A DNA stretch of 64,000 nucleotides from Virgibacillus chiguensis (GCF_900129865.1 NZ_FQXD01000003.1:1-64000), one strand, 5' to 3'. Positions 26,248 through 35,962 are shown, numbered from the stretch's first letter. The notes: generated by a model not told the origin, from the sequence alone. A program made the numbers and translations.

Positions 26248-26312
26248 GTTTTATTTTTGCATTTTTTGAAATTAATGGAATGATTTACATGTTAAAAGAG
26301 GAGGTAGTTGTT

Positions 26313-27041
26313 TTGATTCAAGCATATTTTGAAAAGATTCACGGATTACTGACTACTGTAGAACAAAAGGAAACAGAAACAATGGAAAAAGCAGCAAACA
26401 AAGTAGCTCAAACGATTCAAGCTGACGGGGTTATTCACTTGTTTGGTTGCGGTCATTCGCATATTTTAACAGAAGAAGTGTATTATCGTGCTGGTGGACT
26501 TGTGCCCATCCATCCTATTCTTCATGAACCTTTAATGCTCCATGAGGGAGCTGTGCGTTCTTCCTCTTTAGAAAGAGAGAACGATTATGCGAAAAACTTT
26601 ATTTCTGATCAAGGAATTACAGCAGGAGATGTCATATTTGTCATTTCTACTTCAGGAAGAAATCCAGTACCCGTAGATGTGGCTAACTATGCAAAACAGC
26701 AAGGTGCTTACGTAATAGGCATTACTTCCATTGCTTATTCATCTAGTCAAGCCTCACGTCACATTAGCGGGAAACATCTTTATGATGTCGTTGATATCAT
26801 CATCGATAATCACGCACCTGCTGGCGATGCACTACTATCTCATGAAAAAGTAACTGTACCTTTTGCACCAAGTTCAACCGTTATTGGAGCAACGATACTG
26901 AATGCTATATTAGCTAAAGCGATTGAAACGATGGCAGAGCAAGGATTTGAACCGCCTGTATTTTTAAGCGGCAATATAGAGGGTTCTGATGAACATAACC
27001 AACGCTTAGTTGAAAAATATAAAGAACGAGTAAAATTATAG
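26313..27041 (+). CDS. SIS domain sugar-phosphate-binding protein (UPF0309 type)
   Basis: 242 residues from TTG26313. GAGGAGG lies 7-8 nt before this TTG, so the upstream ATG (11 codons earlier) is rejected. SIS motifs: IHLFGCGHSHILTEEV, VIFVISTSGRNPVPVDV, and APAGDALL. SIS proteins bind phosphosugars as isomerases, aldolase-like enzymes or sensors. This solo-SIS group is often next to PTS or amino-sugar genes. It is the last gene of the cluster; a large inverted repeat follows at 27187-27229. Confidence 0.87.
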   Translation: MIQAYFEKIHGLLTTVEQKETETMEKAANKVAQTIQADGVIHLFGCGHSHILTEEVYYRAGGLVPIHPILHEPLMLHEGAVRSSSLERENDYAKNFISDQGITAGDVIFVISTSGRNPVPVDVANYAKQQGAYVIGITSIAYSSSQASRHISGKHLYDVVDIIIDNHAPAGDALLSHEKVTVPFAPSSTVIGATILNAILAKAIETMAEQGFEPPVFLSGNIEGSDEHNQRLVEKYKERVKL

Positions 27042-27186
27042 TCGGTCTTTGACAAAAACGATACAAAAAATCCAAGTAGGCGCCTTCCATTGTATCTTTC
27101 ACTTTCGGAGCAATCTCATTCCTGTTCCGCCTCTAGTTCATAATGGCGCTGAACGGAAAAGCAAAAGGTGATTCAACCTTATTCTA

Positions 27187-27229
27187 ACAATCATTCAATA
27201 AGCTTTTTTCAAGCTTATCGAATGGTTGT
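27187..27229. terminator. Inverted repeat between convergent genes
   Basis: ACAATCATTC-aa-TAAGCTT / AAGCTTA-tc-GAATGGTTGT. It lies between the SIS gene (+) and the YitT gene (-), without a clear T-run. Probably a bidirectional terminator or transcript-end structure. Confidence 0.5.
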
Positions 27230-27305
27230 GTACAATAAAATACTATCATGACTCGCATTGAGCGATCTGCTAAACATCTTCATTTTCCTTCATCTTCAAT
27301 TTGTA

Positions 27306-28145
27306 TTACCTTCCTTTATAGCCTCTACGATTTATTTCCTGTACACTATGAACGGTTATATAAGCATCTTCATCTATTTTTTCAATAATGCGCTTCAAGT
27401 GAACAATTTCCTGTTTATTTATGACGATGTAAAGAATTTCTTTGTTCTGTTTTGTATAACCACCTTTACCTTCTAAAACAGTAATTCCACGAGACATATT
27501 ATTCGTTACTTGTTCGAGAACTTCTTCAGGGTATTTTGATATAATGAGTACGGCCGTGCGTTCATTTGCACCTTCTACGATAATATCAATTGCTTTGGCA
27601 CCAACGTAAACAGAGATTAACGTATACATGGCTTTTTCTTGACCGATGACGAACGCAGAAACCCCGATTACAGCAATATCTGTAAGGAGCATGCCCTTTC
27701 CAAAGCTCCAGCCGATATATTGATGAAGTAAACGAACGATAATAGCTGTCCCACCTGATGTACCTCCAGTTTTAAAAATGAGACCTAACCCAATTCCGAC
27801 AGTTAAGCCAGCAAATAAAGCGGCTAACAATGTATCACCGTTTCCAGCTTTACCGATGTTTTCAGTTACATGCAAAAATAGGGACGAAAAGACGATAGAT
27901 ATAATGGTATATATCATGACCCGTTTACTAAAATATCGATAACCGATAACTAGTAAAACAGCATTAATAGCAAAATTTACAATTCCTGTGGACCATCCAA
28001 ATATATAATAAGTTACAATCGATATCCCAATGATTCCCCCTTCAGACAGGTTATTGGGAATTGCAAAATAATTAACTCCAAACGCAAATATAAATGATCC
28101 GATAATAATTAAGCTGCTTTCTTTTAACCATTTTCCCATTTTCAA
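27306..28145 (-). CDS. YitT family membrane protein (DUF161/DUF2179)
   Basis: 279 residues: about five membrane segments (to ~190), including GGIIGISIV near 36 and FKTGGTSGGTAIIVRLL near 125, then a cytosolic DUF2179 domain (ERTAVLIISKYPEEVLEQV ... YTKQNKEILYIVINKQEI). The role of the family is unknown, though several copies per genome are usual in Bacillus relatives. Single minus-strand gene, oriented against the SIS gene. Confidence 0.88.
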   Translation of the reverse strand: MKMGKWLKESSLIIIGSFIFAFGVNYFAIPNNLSEGGIIGISIVTYYIFGWSTGIVNFAINAVLLVIGYRYFSKRVMIYTIISIVFSSLFLHVTENIGKAGNGDTLLAALFAGLTVGIGLGLIFKTGGTSGGTAIIVRLLHQYIGWSFGKGMLLTDIAVIGVSAFVIGQEKAMYTLISVYVGAKAIDIIVEGANERTAVLIISKYPEEVLEQVTNNMSRGITVLEGKGGYTKQNKEILYIVINKQEIVHLKRIIEKIDEDAYITVHSVQEINRRGYKGR

Positions 28146-28676
28146 GAACTCCTCTCTAGCTAGATTTTATCAGTATTCCAAGGAAATAAAAAGCAACAAA
28201 ATAATTTGAAGCATTGCTTCTTTATCCTAATCGCTGTGAAGGAAATGCTCCGAAAAATGATGCTATGATACCTTTCCGCCTTTTACCCACAATATAAATG
28301 TTATGTGTTATACTATTCAAAAAAGTTGTAGAAGGTTGTATCCGTTGGATGGATAAAGATATGTGCAAAAAAGGTTTTACCAGGAGGAATAATAGCGGGA
28401 TACGCCGTATTTAATAAGCAGCGGTAACCAAACTATATGTGAAAGGAATCACCCATCTATTTCTTGCACTTTAGAATAAAAGTCTGCTTCGAAAAAAGTG
28501 TTTTTAAGTTTTTAAAAACATGAAAGATGTATGCTGAGTAAGTCTAAATGGGATAACATTGGCACACTCTCTTGCGTAAGGCTTTGCACTGGAGAAAAGT
28601 ATGATACGATAAACGGTCGTTTTCGTCTTAAAGACCTTGTTAACAAGCCAAGTTTTCCCTAAAGGAGAGAGCATGT
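28146..28676. other. Divergent intergenic region
   Basis: No convincing gene. It separates the YitT gene (-) from the RpiR gene (+). A hairpin CTTGTTAACAAGCCAAGTTTTCCCT near 28640-28665, a short variant of the recurrent hairpin element, ends against the AAAGGAGAG site of the regulator. Confidence 0.5.
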
Positions 28677-29510
28677 TTGAATAAGTTAATAAACGAAAAA
28701 TATGAACAATTAAGCGAAGCACAACGAAAAGTCGCTCGTTACATAGTAGAAAATATGGAAGAAGTTGTTGTCTTATCAGCACAAAGAATTGCTTCTTTGT
28801 CAGACGTAAGTGAAGCTACCGTTCATCGATTTGCTAAGACACTAGGATATTTTAGTTTTGTTGAACTAAAACAGGACATACATACAACATTGCGTAAGAA
28901 CCAACGAGCGCTGAATAATTTAATTACTACAACTGCTGAAAAACCAGATTCTTGGTTAGAAAAACATTTCTTGCAAGAAGCAGACAATATTGTTCGTACA
29001 AGTAAAGCAATAAAGGAGCGCGACATTCAAGACGTAGCTAACACACTGCTGCATGCTAATCATATATGGATAGCTGGTTGGCGATTGGGATTATCGATAA
29101 CTACTTATATGCGATTTGTTTTTTCTTATATGCTTGGAAATACGACGTTAATTCCCCAAGGAGAACTCGCTGAATATAGTGCACATTTTAAAAAAACAGA
29201 CGTCCTTATCGGAAGTGTATTTCCGCGTTATGATCATAAAACAGTACAAATTATAAAAAAGGCAAAAGAGAAACATGTTCAAACAATTATTTTGACGGAC
29301 TCGCCTTTATGCCCTGCTTGTAAACATGCGGATATAACTTTGCTTGCGAAAACAAAGTCAAAAGGCTTTTTAGATTCGTATACAGCCGCCTTATCTATAT
29401 GTCAGGCAATTGTAAATGAACTTTCCCATATTGGAGGGGAGCGTGTGAAAGAAAATATAAAGCAAATTGAAAAGAGTTATCCAGACTTTCTAGAAAAAAG
29501 CGAATCTTGA
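28677..29510 (+). CDS. RpiR/MurR family transcriptional regulator
   Basis: 277 residues from TTG28677, behind AAAGGAGAG; the nearby ATG (28673) is out of frame and stops at once. N-terminal HTH (ARYIVENMEEVV, AQRIASLSDVSEATVHRFAK) and a C-terminal SIS-type effector domain (HIWIAGWRLGLSITTYM, DVLIGSVFPRYDHKTVQII). It probably senses a sugar-phosphate or amino-sugar compound and controls the MBL-hydrolase and peptide-transporter genes that follow it within 9-14 bp. Confidence 0.87.
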   Translation: MNKLINEKYEQLSEAQRKVARYIVENMEEVVVLSAQRIASLSDVSEATVHRFAKTLGYFSFVELKQDIHTTLRKNQRALNNLITTTAEKPDSWLEKHFLQEADNIVRTSKAIKERDIQDVANTLLHANHIWIAGWRLGLSITTYMRFVFSYMLGNTTLIPQGELAEYSAHFKKTDVLIGSVFPRYDHKTVQIIKKAKEKHVQTIILTDSPLCPACKHADITLLAKTKSKGFLDSYTAALSICQAIVNELSHIGGERVKENIKQIEKSYPDFLEKSES

Positions 29511-29519
29511 TAGGAGTGG

Positions 29520-30260
29520 ATGAAAATGAAATTACATACAGTCGGATATTGGGGCGCCTATCCAAACGTGAACGAAGCGACTTCATGTTATTACGTTGAG
29601 GAGGAACAAACAAAAATTTTACTAGATTGTGGCAGTGGCGCTCTTTCTAAGTTGCAAAATGTAATGGAGTTACAGGATTTAGATGCCGTTTTTATAAGTC
29701 ATATTCATACCGATCATATGGCGGATATTTACAGTTTGGAATATGCCATGCTTATTTTACAACAACTAGGGAAAAGAAAAGAGCCGTTAGATGTTTATAT
29801 ATACGCAGAAAATAGGAGTGATCTATCGTTTGAATTTCCTCATGTATTACGTGTCCATCCAATTCACCTAACTGAATCGGTGGTTATAGGTTCACTACAG
29901 CTTACTTTTTCAGAAAATGTTCATGAGGTTCCGTGCTGTGCTATGAAGGTAATGAATCAGCAAGGACATGCCTTCGTATATTCTGCAGACACAGGTTATA
30001 CAGAAAAACTCATTCAGTTTGCTCAAAATGTGGATACATTATTGATTGAATGTAGTTTTTATGCTGAACAACAAGGATTAGTAAAAGGGCATTTAGCGAG
30101 CTATGAAGTAGCTGACATTGCTAAAAAAGCAAACGTAGCTACCATTATTCTTACGCATTTCCCGCACTATGGTAATATTCAACAACTAAAAGAGGAAGTG
30201 ACGTCAAAAACAGATCAAGTTGTTCATCTTGCAAAGGAAGGTTTTACCATCACTATATAA
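29520..30260 (+). CDS. MBL-fold metallo-hydrolase (YhfI-like)
   Basis: 246 residues of the metallo-beta-lactamase/RNase Z-like fold: FISHIHTDHMADIY (HxHxDH), HEVPCCAMKV, VYSADTGYTE (Asp), and HLASYEVADIA / ILTHFPHY (His). Members hydrolyse phosphodiesters or lactones; the substrate here is unknown. Two in-frame ATGs (29520, 29526) follow TAGGAGTGG; the first is taken. It sits between a RpiR regulator and a peptide ABC transporter in one operon, which points to processing of the imported compound. Confidence 0.85.
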   Translation: MKMKLHTVGYWGAYPNVNEATSCYYVEEEQTKILLDCGSGALSKLQNVMELQDLDAVFISHIHTDHMADIYSLEYAMLILQQLGKRKEPLDVYIYAENRSDLSFEFPHVLRVHPIHLTESVVIGSLQLTFSENVHEVPCCAMKVMNQQGHAFVYSADTGYTEKLIQFAQNVDTLLIECSFYAEQQGLVKGHLASYEVADIAKKANVATIILTHFPHYGNIQQLKEEVTSKTDQVVHLAKEGFTITI

Positions 30261-30273
30261 CGGAGGATTTGAT

Positions 30274-31815
30274 ATGAAAAAAAGTAATTTCAAAGCTTTT
30301 TTGTTATTATGTGCTGTTTCACTTGCTCTTATAGCTTGTTCCAATGCAAATTCTACTCCAACGGATGAGCAAGAAGTAAACGCCAAGGAAAATAAAGCAG
30401 GCGGTACGGTTCGTATAGCAATGAGTACGGAAGTGGATCATTTAGATCCGTATCAATCTGCTGCAACAGATACGATGTCGATGATGGACAATGTATATGA
30501 TGGTTTATTAGACACAGATGAGTCTGGTGAACTGGTGCCTGCTATCGCAGAATCGTACGATATTTCCGAAAATGGGCGCGTATATACATTTAAATTAAAG
30601 GAAAATGTTATGTTTCACGATGGATCTGAATTAACTGCAGAAGATGTGAAATATTCTTATGAAAAGTTAGCAGGGTTAAGCGGCGACGAGCCAATTTCAT
30701 CCCAATTTGAAGTAATTGAAAAGGTGGAGACTCCCTCTGATTTTGAAGTCGTCATTACATTAAAAGAAACAAATTCGGCTTTTCTAGCAGCAAATATTCG
30801 ACCGATTTTACCTGCTGATTATGATAATCATAGCGAAAAACCTATTGGAGCTGGTCCGTTTAAATTTGCAGAATATAAAGTAGGACAAGAACTGCGCTTA
30901 GTGAAATACGAAGACTACTATGATGAAGAAAAAGTACCGAAACTGGATGAAGTGCAGTTTAAAATCATGCCTGATCCAGAATCAGCAATACTAGCGATGC
31001 GATCTGGAGAAATTGATGTCATTCCAGGTATATCTGCTCAAGGCAAAGAGCAATTAGGCGATACCATTGAAACGATAGCTGCCCCACAAAACATGGTACA
31101 GTTAATGGCTTTAAACAACCAAGTAGAACCGTTAAATGATCTTCGTGTACGTAAAGCAATTAACTTAGTTATTGATAAAGATATGATTATCGATATGGTA
31201 GCTGAAGGAGATGGTGTTAAACTAGGATCAAATTTTAGTCCATCCATGGAATTATATTACCAGGCAGGATTAGAAGATACGTATCAACCTCATCTTGATG
31301 AAGCGAAAAAGCTATTGAAGGAAGCAGGATACAAAGATGGGTTTAATTTAGAATTGACGGTGCCATCTGATTATCAATTTCATGTAGATACAGCGCAAGT
31401 TATTACAGAACAATTAGGGCAAGTGGGTATTCAAGTAGATATCAAACGAATTGAATTTAGTACTTGGTTGGAAAAAGTCTATAATCAAGCGCAATATGAA
31501 AGTACTATTATCGGGTTTACTGGAAAGCTAGATCCTTATGAAATTTTACGAAGGTATGTAAGTGACTACAATAATAACTTTGTTCAATTTGAAAATGAGG
31601 AATACGATGCACTTATCAAGGAGGCACTTGCGGCTACGGATGAAAAAGCGTTAGCTCATATATATAAACAAGCTCAAACAATCCTAACAGAAAAAGCAGC
31701 TTCCGTATTTATTATGGATCCTTATCGTACAGTTGCGATGAAGAAAGGGTTACAAGGATGGAAAATGTATCCGATTCAAAAATTCAATTTAGAAGATTTA
31801 TATTATACGGAATAA
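30274..31815 (+). CDS. Peptide-type ABC transporter substrate-binding lipoprotein
   Basis: 513 residues from ATG30274, behind CGGAGGA; an 18-codon upstream extension overlapping the MBL gene is rejected. A lipoprotein signal ends in LIACSN. It belongs to the SBP_bac_5 family: GGTVRIAMSTEVDHLDPYQS, YTFKLKENVMFHDGSELTAEDV, KAINLVIDKDMI. It captures the ligand outside the membrane for the two permeases and two ATPases that follow. Such systems import di/oligopeptides, nickel, opines or glycopeptides; the RpiR partner hints at a sugar-containing ligand. Confidence 0.9.
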   Translation: MKKSNFKAFLLLCAVSLALIACSNANSTPTDEQEVNAKENKAGGTVRIAMSTEVDHLDPYQSAATDTMSMMDNVYDGLLDTDESGELVPAIAESYDISENGRVYTFKLKENVMFHDGSELTAEDVKYSYEKLAGLSGDEPISSQFEVIEKVETPSDFEVVITLKETNSAFLAANIRPILPADYDNHSEKPIGAGPFKFAEYKVGQELRLVKYEDYYDEEKVPKLDEVQFKIMPDPESAILAMRSGEIDVIPGISAQGKEQLGDTIETIAAPQNMVQLMALNNQVEPLNDLRVRKAINLVIDKDMIIDMVAEGDGVKLGSNFSPSMELYYQAGLEDTYQPHLDEAKKLLKEAGYKDGFNLELTVPSDYQFHVDTAQVITEQLGQVGIQVDIKRIEFSTWLEKVYNQAQYESTIIGFTGKLDPYEILRRYVSDYNNNFVQFENEEYDALIKEALAATDEKALAHIYKQAQTILTEKAASVFIMDPYRTVAMKKGLQGWKMYPIQKFNLEDLYYTE

Positions 31816-31840
31816 CTGTCACGTAAAGGGGATAACTGTT

Positions 31841-32785
31841 GTGAGGTTTTACTTATATAAATTGTCTATGTTCGGTTTAACATTATTTATCGTTTCCCTC
31901 ATGATTTTCTTTGTTTTTCAGTTATTGCCAGGTAATCCAGCCCAAATTATCCTTGGGTTGGATGCTGATGAACAACAAATTCATTATTTAGAGCAGGAAT
32001 TAGGACTGGATAAATCAGCAATCGTAAGATACATCGATTGGATGGCCGGTATATTTCAAGGGGACTTAGGGGAATCTTTGCGTTACCAAGTACCTGTCAG
32101 TGACGTGCTTGCCGAACGTATTCCCGTGACGACATCCATAGCGATATTTTCCATGGTGTTAACAGTTATTGTTGGAATCCCCTTAGGAATTTTAATTGCT
32201 AGAATGAATGGGAAGAGAATTGCTGTTTTTTTATCGATGTTTACACAATTAGGCATTTCCATTCCTTCTTTCTGGTTTGGGTTTATGCTCATTTTATTGT
32301 TTTCCGTGACGTTAAATTGGGTAACCTCATTTGAGTACGTAGCGTGGTCAGAAGATTTCTTTGGAGCGCTTCAGGCGCATTTGTTGCCATCGCTAGCTAT
32401 TGCTATTTCTAATATTGCTGTTGTCATTCGTTATTTAAGAAATACCATATTAGATCAAAACAAAATGGATTATGTGCGAACAGCAACATGTAAAGGATTA
32501 TCTGAGCGAGCTGTACTATATGGGCATGTTTTAAGAAACGCATGTATTCCTATCATTACGATTATTGGTTTAATTACTGCAGATACGTTGGGTGGGAGCA
32601 TTATTATTGAGAATGTCTTTGCCCTTCCTGGACTAGGGAGTTTACTTATTCAATCTATTACGTCAAGAGACTTTCCTTTGGTGCAATCCATGGTTCTATA
32701 CATAGCTGCTATTGTATTAGTCATTCATTTTGTCGTCGATCTTTTATATAAATTTATTGATCCAAGAATAAGGCAAGGGAGGTAA
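31841..32785 (+). CDS. Peptide-type ABC transporter permease, DppB-like
   Basis: 314 residues from GTG31841, with AAAGGGGATAAC upstream. Six membrane segments: the first at about 8-30, then the DppB N-terminal domain (LPGNPAQIILG) and the core with an EAA-like loop (TATCKGLSERAVLYGHVLRN) near 225. It forms the channel with the DppC-like protein encoded 8 bp downstream. Confidence 0.9.
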   Translation: MRFYLYKLSMFGLTLFIVSLMIFFVFQLLPGNPAQIILGLDADEQQIHYLEQELGLDKSAIVRYIDWMAGIFQGDLGESLRYQVPVSDVLAERIPVTTSIAIFSMVLTVIVGIPLGILIARMNGKRIAVFLSMFTQLGISIPSFWFGFMLILLFSVTLNWVTSFEYVAWSEDFFGALQAHLLPSLAIAISNIAVVIRYLRNTILDQNKMDYVRTATCKGLSERAVLYGHVLRNACIPIITIIGLITADTLGGSIIIENVFALPGLGSLLIQSITSRDFPLVQSMVLYIAAIVLVIHFVVDLLYKFIDPRIRQGR

Positions 32786-32792
32786 TCTTTGA

Positions 32793-33599
32793 ATGAGGAG
32801 CAATCGACTCCCCTTATATATTGGTTTAACTTTTGTAGGATCGCTTTTTGTTATGATGTTGATTGGCGTGTTTTATACACCCTATGACCCTAACGCGATG
32901 GATGCAACAAATCGGCTTGCCTTACCGTCAGCTACCCACTTATTTGGCACAGACAATTTTGGCAGAGATATTTTTAGTCGTGTCATGGAAGGAACCAAGA
33001 CCGCCTTTTTCATCGGAACTACTGCTGTATCCATCGGTTTATTTTTTGGCTTCCTATTCGGTGCTTTTGCTGGATACTTTGGTGGCTGGATAGATGAGAT
33101 ATTAATGCGTTTTATTGATGCTATGCTAGCCTTTCCTGGGATATTATTAGCAATTATGCTAGTTGCTGTCTTTGAACCAGGCATAAAAAATACGGTAATT
33201 GCACTTGGGGTTATGAGTGTTCCTGCATTTGCGCGAATTATTCGGAGTACTTTTATTCAGTACAAATCGTATGATTTTGTAAAGGCGAGTATAGCAAAAG
33301 GTGGAAGTGCATTGCATATTATGTTGAAGCATATTCTTCCAAATGCGTTATCACCAATATTCGTAGCAGCAAGTTTAAGCTTTTCAGGTTCTGTATTAGC
33401 GGAATCTGGTTTAAGTTATTTAGGCTTAGGAGTGCAGCCTCCTGATCCAAGCTGGGGAAGAATGTTAAAAGAAGCACAGCCTTATATCGCTACTGCTCCG
33501 TGGTATGTCGTCATTGTGGGGGTAGTGATTACGGTGCTTGTGTTAGGTTTTAATTTATTAAGTGATGGGATGCGTGACATCCATGATAAAAGGGTATAG
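32793..33599 (+). CDS. Peptide-type ABC transporter permease, DppC-like
   Basis: 268 residues with six membrane segments. DppC-type features: PSATHLFGTDNFGRDIFSRV near 47 and the ATPase-contact loop KASIAKGGSALHIMLKHILP near 170, then LSYLGLGVQPPDPSWGRML. GGGAGG lies before the ATG. Partner of the DppB-like subunit. Confidence 0.9.
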   Translation: MRSNRLPLYIGLTFVGSLFVMMLIGVFYTPYDPNAMDATNRLALPSATHLFGTDNFGRDIFSRVMEGTKTAFFIGTTAVSIGLFFGFLFGAFAGYFGGWIDEILMRFIDAMLAFPGILLAIMLVAVFEPGIKNTVIALGVMSVPAFARIIRSTFIQYKSYDFVKASIAKGGSALHIMLKHILPNALSPIFVAASLSFSGSVLAESGLSYLGLGVQPPDPSWGRMLKEAQPYIATAPWYVVIVGVVITVLVLGFNLLSDGMRDIHDKRV

Positions 33600-33609
33600 G
33601 AGGGGAAAA

Positions 33610-34590
33610 GTGAATCAAGCTACCTTAGCAGTTCATGAACTCGATATAACTTTCCACCTTCCTGAAGGTGAGTTTTATGCTTTGCAAGATATTTCTTTTG
33701 AAATAAATCCAAATGAAGTAGTTGGCATTGTAGGGGAGTCTGGTTGTGGAAAAAGTCTAACTGCAAAAGCCATTATGGGAACATTACCACAAAATGCGAG
33801 TATTACACGTGGAAACATGATATTTCAGAATCGTCAGCTACATCAAATGTTAGATAAAGATTGGCAACGTTTAAGAGGAAATGAATTAACGATGATTTTC
33901 CAAGAACCAATGACTTCACTGAATCCTGTGTTAACCATTGGGAAGCAAGTTTCTGAAGTATTAAAGAGACATACATCTCTTTCAAAAAAGGAGAGAAAGC
34001 AACAAGTAATGAAAACATGGAAAAAAGTGGGCTTACCTAGACCAGAAGCATTATGGAAAGCGTATCCGCACCAGCTTTCAGGAGGAATGCGTCAGCGCGT
34101 TGTTATAGCTATGGCAGTTATTGGCCAACCGCAATTGATTATTGCAGATGAACCGACAACCGCTTTAGATGTAACCACGCAAGCTCAAATATTAAGTTTG
34201 TTTCAATCCATTAAACAAAATTACAACAATGCTTTGTTATTTATTTCCCATGATTGGGGCGTTATACGACGCATTTGTGATCGGGTGATGGTGATGTACG
34301 CAGGAAGAATTGTCGAACAAGGCGATGTAGATAAGCTTATGAATGAACCGAAACATCCTTATACGAAAAGCCTCCTCCAAGCTATTCCTAATGCATCCAA
34401 GCGGGGGCAACGATTATATACAATTCCAGGAAACGTACCAAGTTTACAAGAGAGAAAAACAGGTTGTCCATTTTATGAGCGCTGTCCGTTAAAAATGAAA
34501 CAATGTGAAGCAGTTTTCCCAGATACATATACATTTGCACGGCAAACGGTCGCTTGTCATTTATTTGCTAAAGAAGGTGACCACCATTGA
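33610..34590 (+). CDS. Peptide-type ABC transporter ATPase, DppD-like
   Basis: 326 residues from GTG33610, 4-5 nt after TAGGAGGGG; the longer ATG version overlaps the permease and has no site. Walker A GESGCGKS, signature LSGGMRQR, Walker B LIIADEPTTALD, and the C-terminal oligopeptide-ATPase extension with CPFYERCPLKMKQC, whose cysteines may hold a [4Fe-4S] cluster as in other Dpp/Opp ATPases. It powers uptake with the DppF-like subunit. Confidence 0.9.
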   Translation: MNQATLAVHELDITFHLPEGEFYALQDISFEINPNEVVGIVGESGCGKSLTAKAIMGTLPQNASITRGNMIFQNRQLHQMLDKDWQRLRGNELTMIFQEPMTSLNPVLTIGKQVSEVLKRHTSLSKKERKQQVMKTWKKVGLPRPEALWKAYPHQLSGGMRQRVVIAMAVIGQPQLIIADEPTTALDVTTQAQILSLFQSIKQNYNNALLFISHDWGVIRRICDRVMVMYAGRIVEQGDVDKLMNEPKHPYTKSLLQAIPNASKRGQRLYTIPGNVPSLQERKTGCPFYERCPLKMKQCEAVFPDTYTFARQTVACHLFAKEGDHH

Positions 34591-35372
34591 AACAGCCGCT
34601 TATAAAAGTAGAAAACCTAAAAAAATTTTATGACCAAAGGCGGGGGAAGTTTTGGGAACAAGCTTCGTACATAAAAGCTGTTAATGGTATATCGTTTACT
34701 TTATATGAGGGTGAATCATTTGGATTAGTAGGTGAGAGTGGTAGTGGCAAATCCACGACTGGTCAATTACTCGTACAGTTAATACAGCAAACAGAAGGGG
34801 AAATTTATTTTAAGGGGGAGGATGTATCATCATTCTCTGCTAAGCAATTAAAAGCTTGGAGAAAAGAAGTGCAAATTGTTTTTCAAGACCCTTTTTCATC
34901 ATTGAATCCGAAGAAAACCGTCCAATGGACGTTAGATGAGCCACTAGCACTTCATAAATTGGGAGATAAAGCGACCCGTTATAAGAGAATTGTTCAAACT
35001 TTACATGACGTTGGTTTAGACGAATCTTATTTATCACGCTATCCTCATGAGCTTAGTGGTGGACAAAGACAACGGATAGCAATTGCAGCTGCCATTATTC
35101 TCAAACCTCAGTTTATTGTCATTGATGAAGGCGTATCGGCACTCGATGTTTCTGTCCAAGCACAAATTTTAAATCTACTGAAAGATTTACAACATCAATA
35201 TCAACTAACCTATTTATTTATTTCTCATGATTTACATGTTGTGCAATATTTTTGCGATCGCATTGCTGTAATGTATTCAGGAGAAATTGTCGAAATAGGA
35301 GAAACAGAAAAAATTATTCAATCGCAGCAGCACCCGTATTCTAAATCTTTATTCTCCATAGTAAATCATTAA
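34587..35372 (+). CDS. Peptide-type ABC transporter ATPase, DppF-like
   Basis: 261 residues from TTG34587, overlapping the DppD-like stop by 4 bp, with GAAGGTGACC just before. Walker A GESGSGKST and signature LSGGQRQR. The Walker B stretch is FIVIDEGVSALD: the usual Pro after the catalytic Glu is Gly, a mild variant. It is slightly short, ending soon after the ...QHPYSKSLFSIV segment. Last gene of the seven-gene RpiR/MBL/ABC operon. Confidence 0.88.
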   Translation: MKQPLIKVENLKKFYDQRRGKFWEQASYIKAVNGISFTLYEGESFGLVGESGSGKSTTGQLLVQLIQQTEGEIYFKGEDVSSFSAKQLKAWRKEVQIVFQDPFSSLNPKKTVQWTLDEPLALHKLGDKATRYKRIVQTLHDVGLDESYLSRYPHELSGGQRQRIAIAAAIILKPQFIVIDEGVSALDVSVQAQILNLLKDLQHQYQLTYLFISHDLHVVQYFCDRIAVMYSGEIVEIGETEKIIQSQQHPYSKSLFSIVNH

Positions 35373-35539
35373 CGCAACGTTTAGCACCAGTACCTGCCTT
35401 GAAAGGGGGTGGTAGCAAAAATAAAATGACAGCGCACTGTTCATCATCATGCTTGTATCATTCCTATTAAAGATATGACGGCTTGTGCGATCAAAATAAA
35501 ATCAAATGAATAGAAACCTTGGTTGTTTATTAAAGCCTA

Positions 35540-35962
35540 TTACCTTCTTTTAATAATAAGAGCAACTATACCTACAATCCAAATATACGAAAAGAAAAAG
35601 AGCCATAGATAAAGAATGGGAATTGACTCATATTCTAAAAATGTGAAAACTGCTAAAGCCACTAATAAAATAGCTAAGGAAATATGTGATGCGTATGCAA
35701 AAAAACGGAACATATTGTGGATGACTCGTTCATCTGCTTCGGGCAAATTATCTCTTTTTCGTTTCTGTTTAATCACCTGAATTACTGTCAAAATGATAGT
35801 TGCTACGAAACCACCTGCAAGCACTTCATACGGAAATTCACCTTGAAAAAAATAAGCAAGAAATGAACCAAGCAAAGCACCAATAAAAGTACAAGTAATA
35901 ATAAAGTATGGAGTCCACTTTGCTAAGATCTTTCCCCATTTTTTTCTATCCTCTACACTCAT
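35540..35962 (-). CDS. Small membrane protein paired with an XRE regulator
   Basis: 140 residues with four membrane segments (about 14-34, 42-60, 88-108, 115-135) and a short basic cytosolic loop in the middle (KQKRKRDNLPEADERVIH). It resembles DUF2178-type proteins found next to YozG-like HTH genes. The start overlaps the HTH gene by 4 bp (ATGA). Probably a membrane effector or anchor for the regulator; function unknown. Confidence 0.72.
   Translation of the reverse strand: MSVEDRKKWGKILAKWTPYFIITCTFIGALLGSFLAYFFQGEFPYEVLAGGFVATIILTVIQVIKQKRKRDNLPEADERVIHNMFRFFAYASHISLAILLVALAVFTFLEYESIPILYLWLFFFSYIWIVGIVALIIKRR

Noticed and set aside
28504-28782. 92-codon minus-strand frame before the RpiR gene
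   Set aside because: It overlaps the regulator's start antisense and has no ribosome site; its composition fits a shadow frame.
35395-35440. T-box-like GGGTGGTAGC stretch
   Set aside because: No specifier stem, antiterminator or downstream tRNA-related gene; it lies after the ABC operon.
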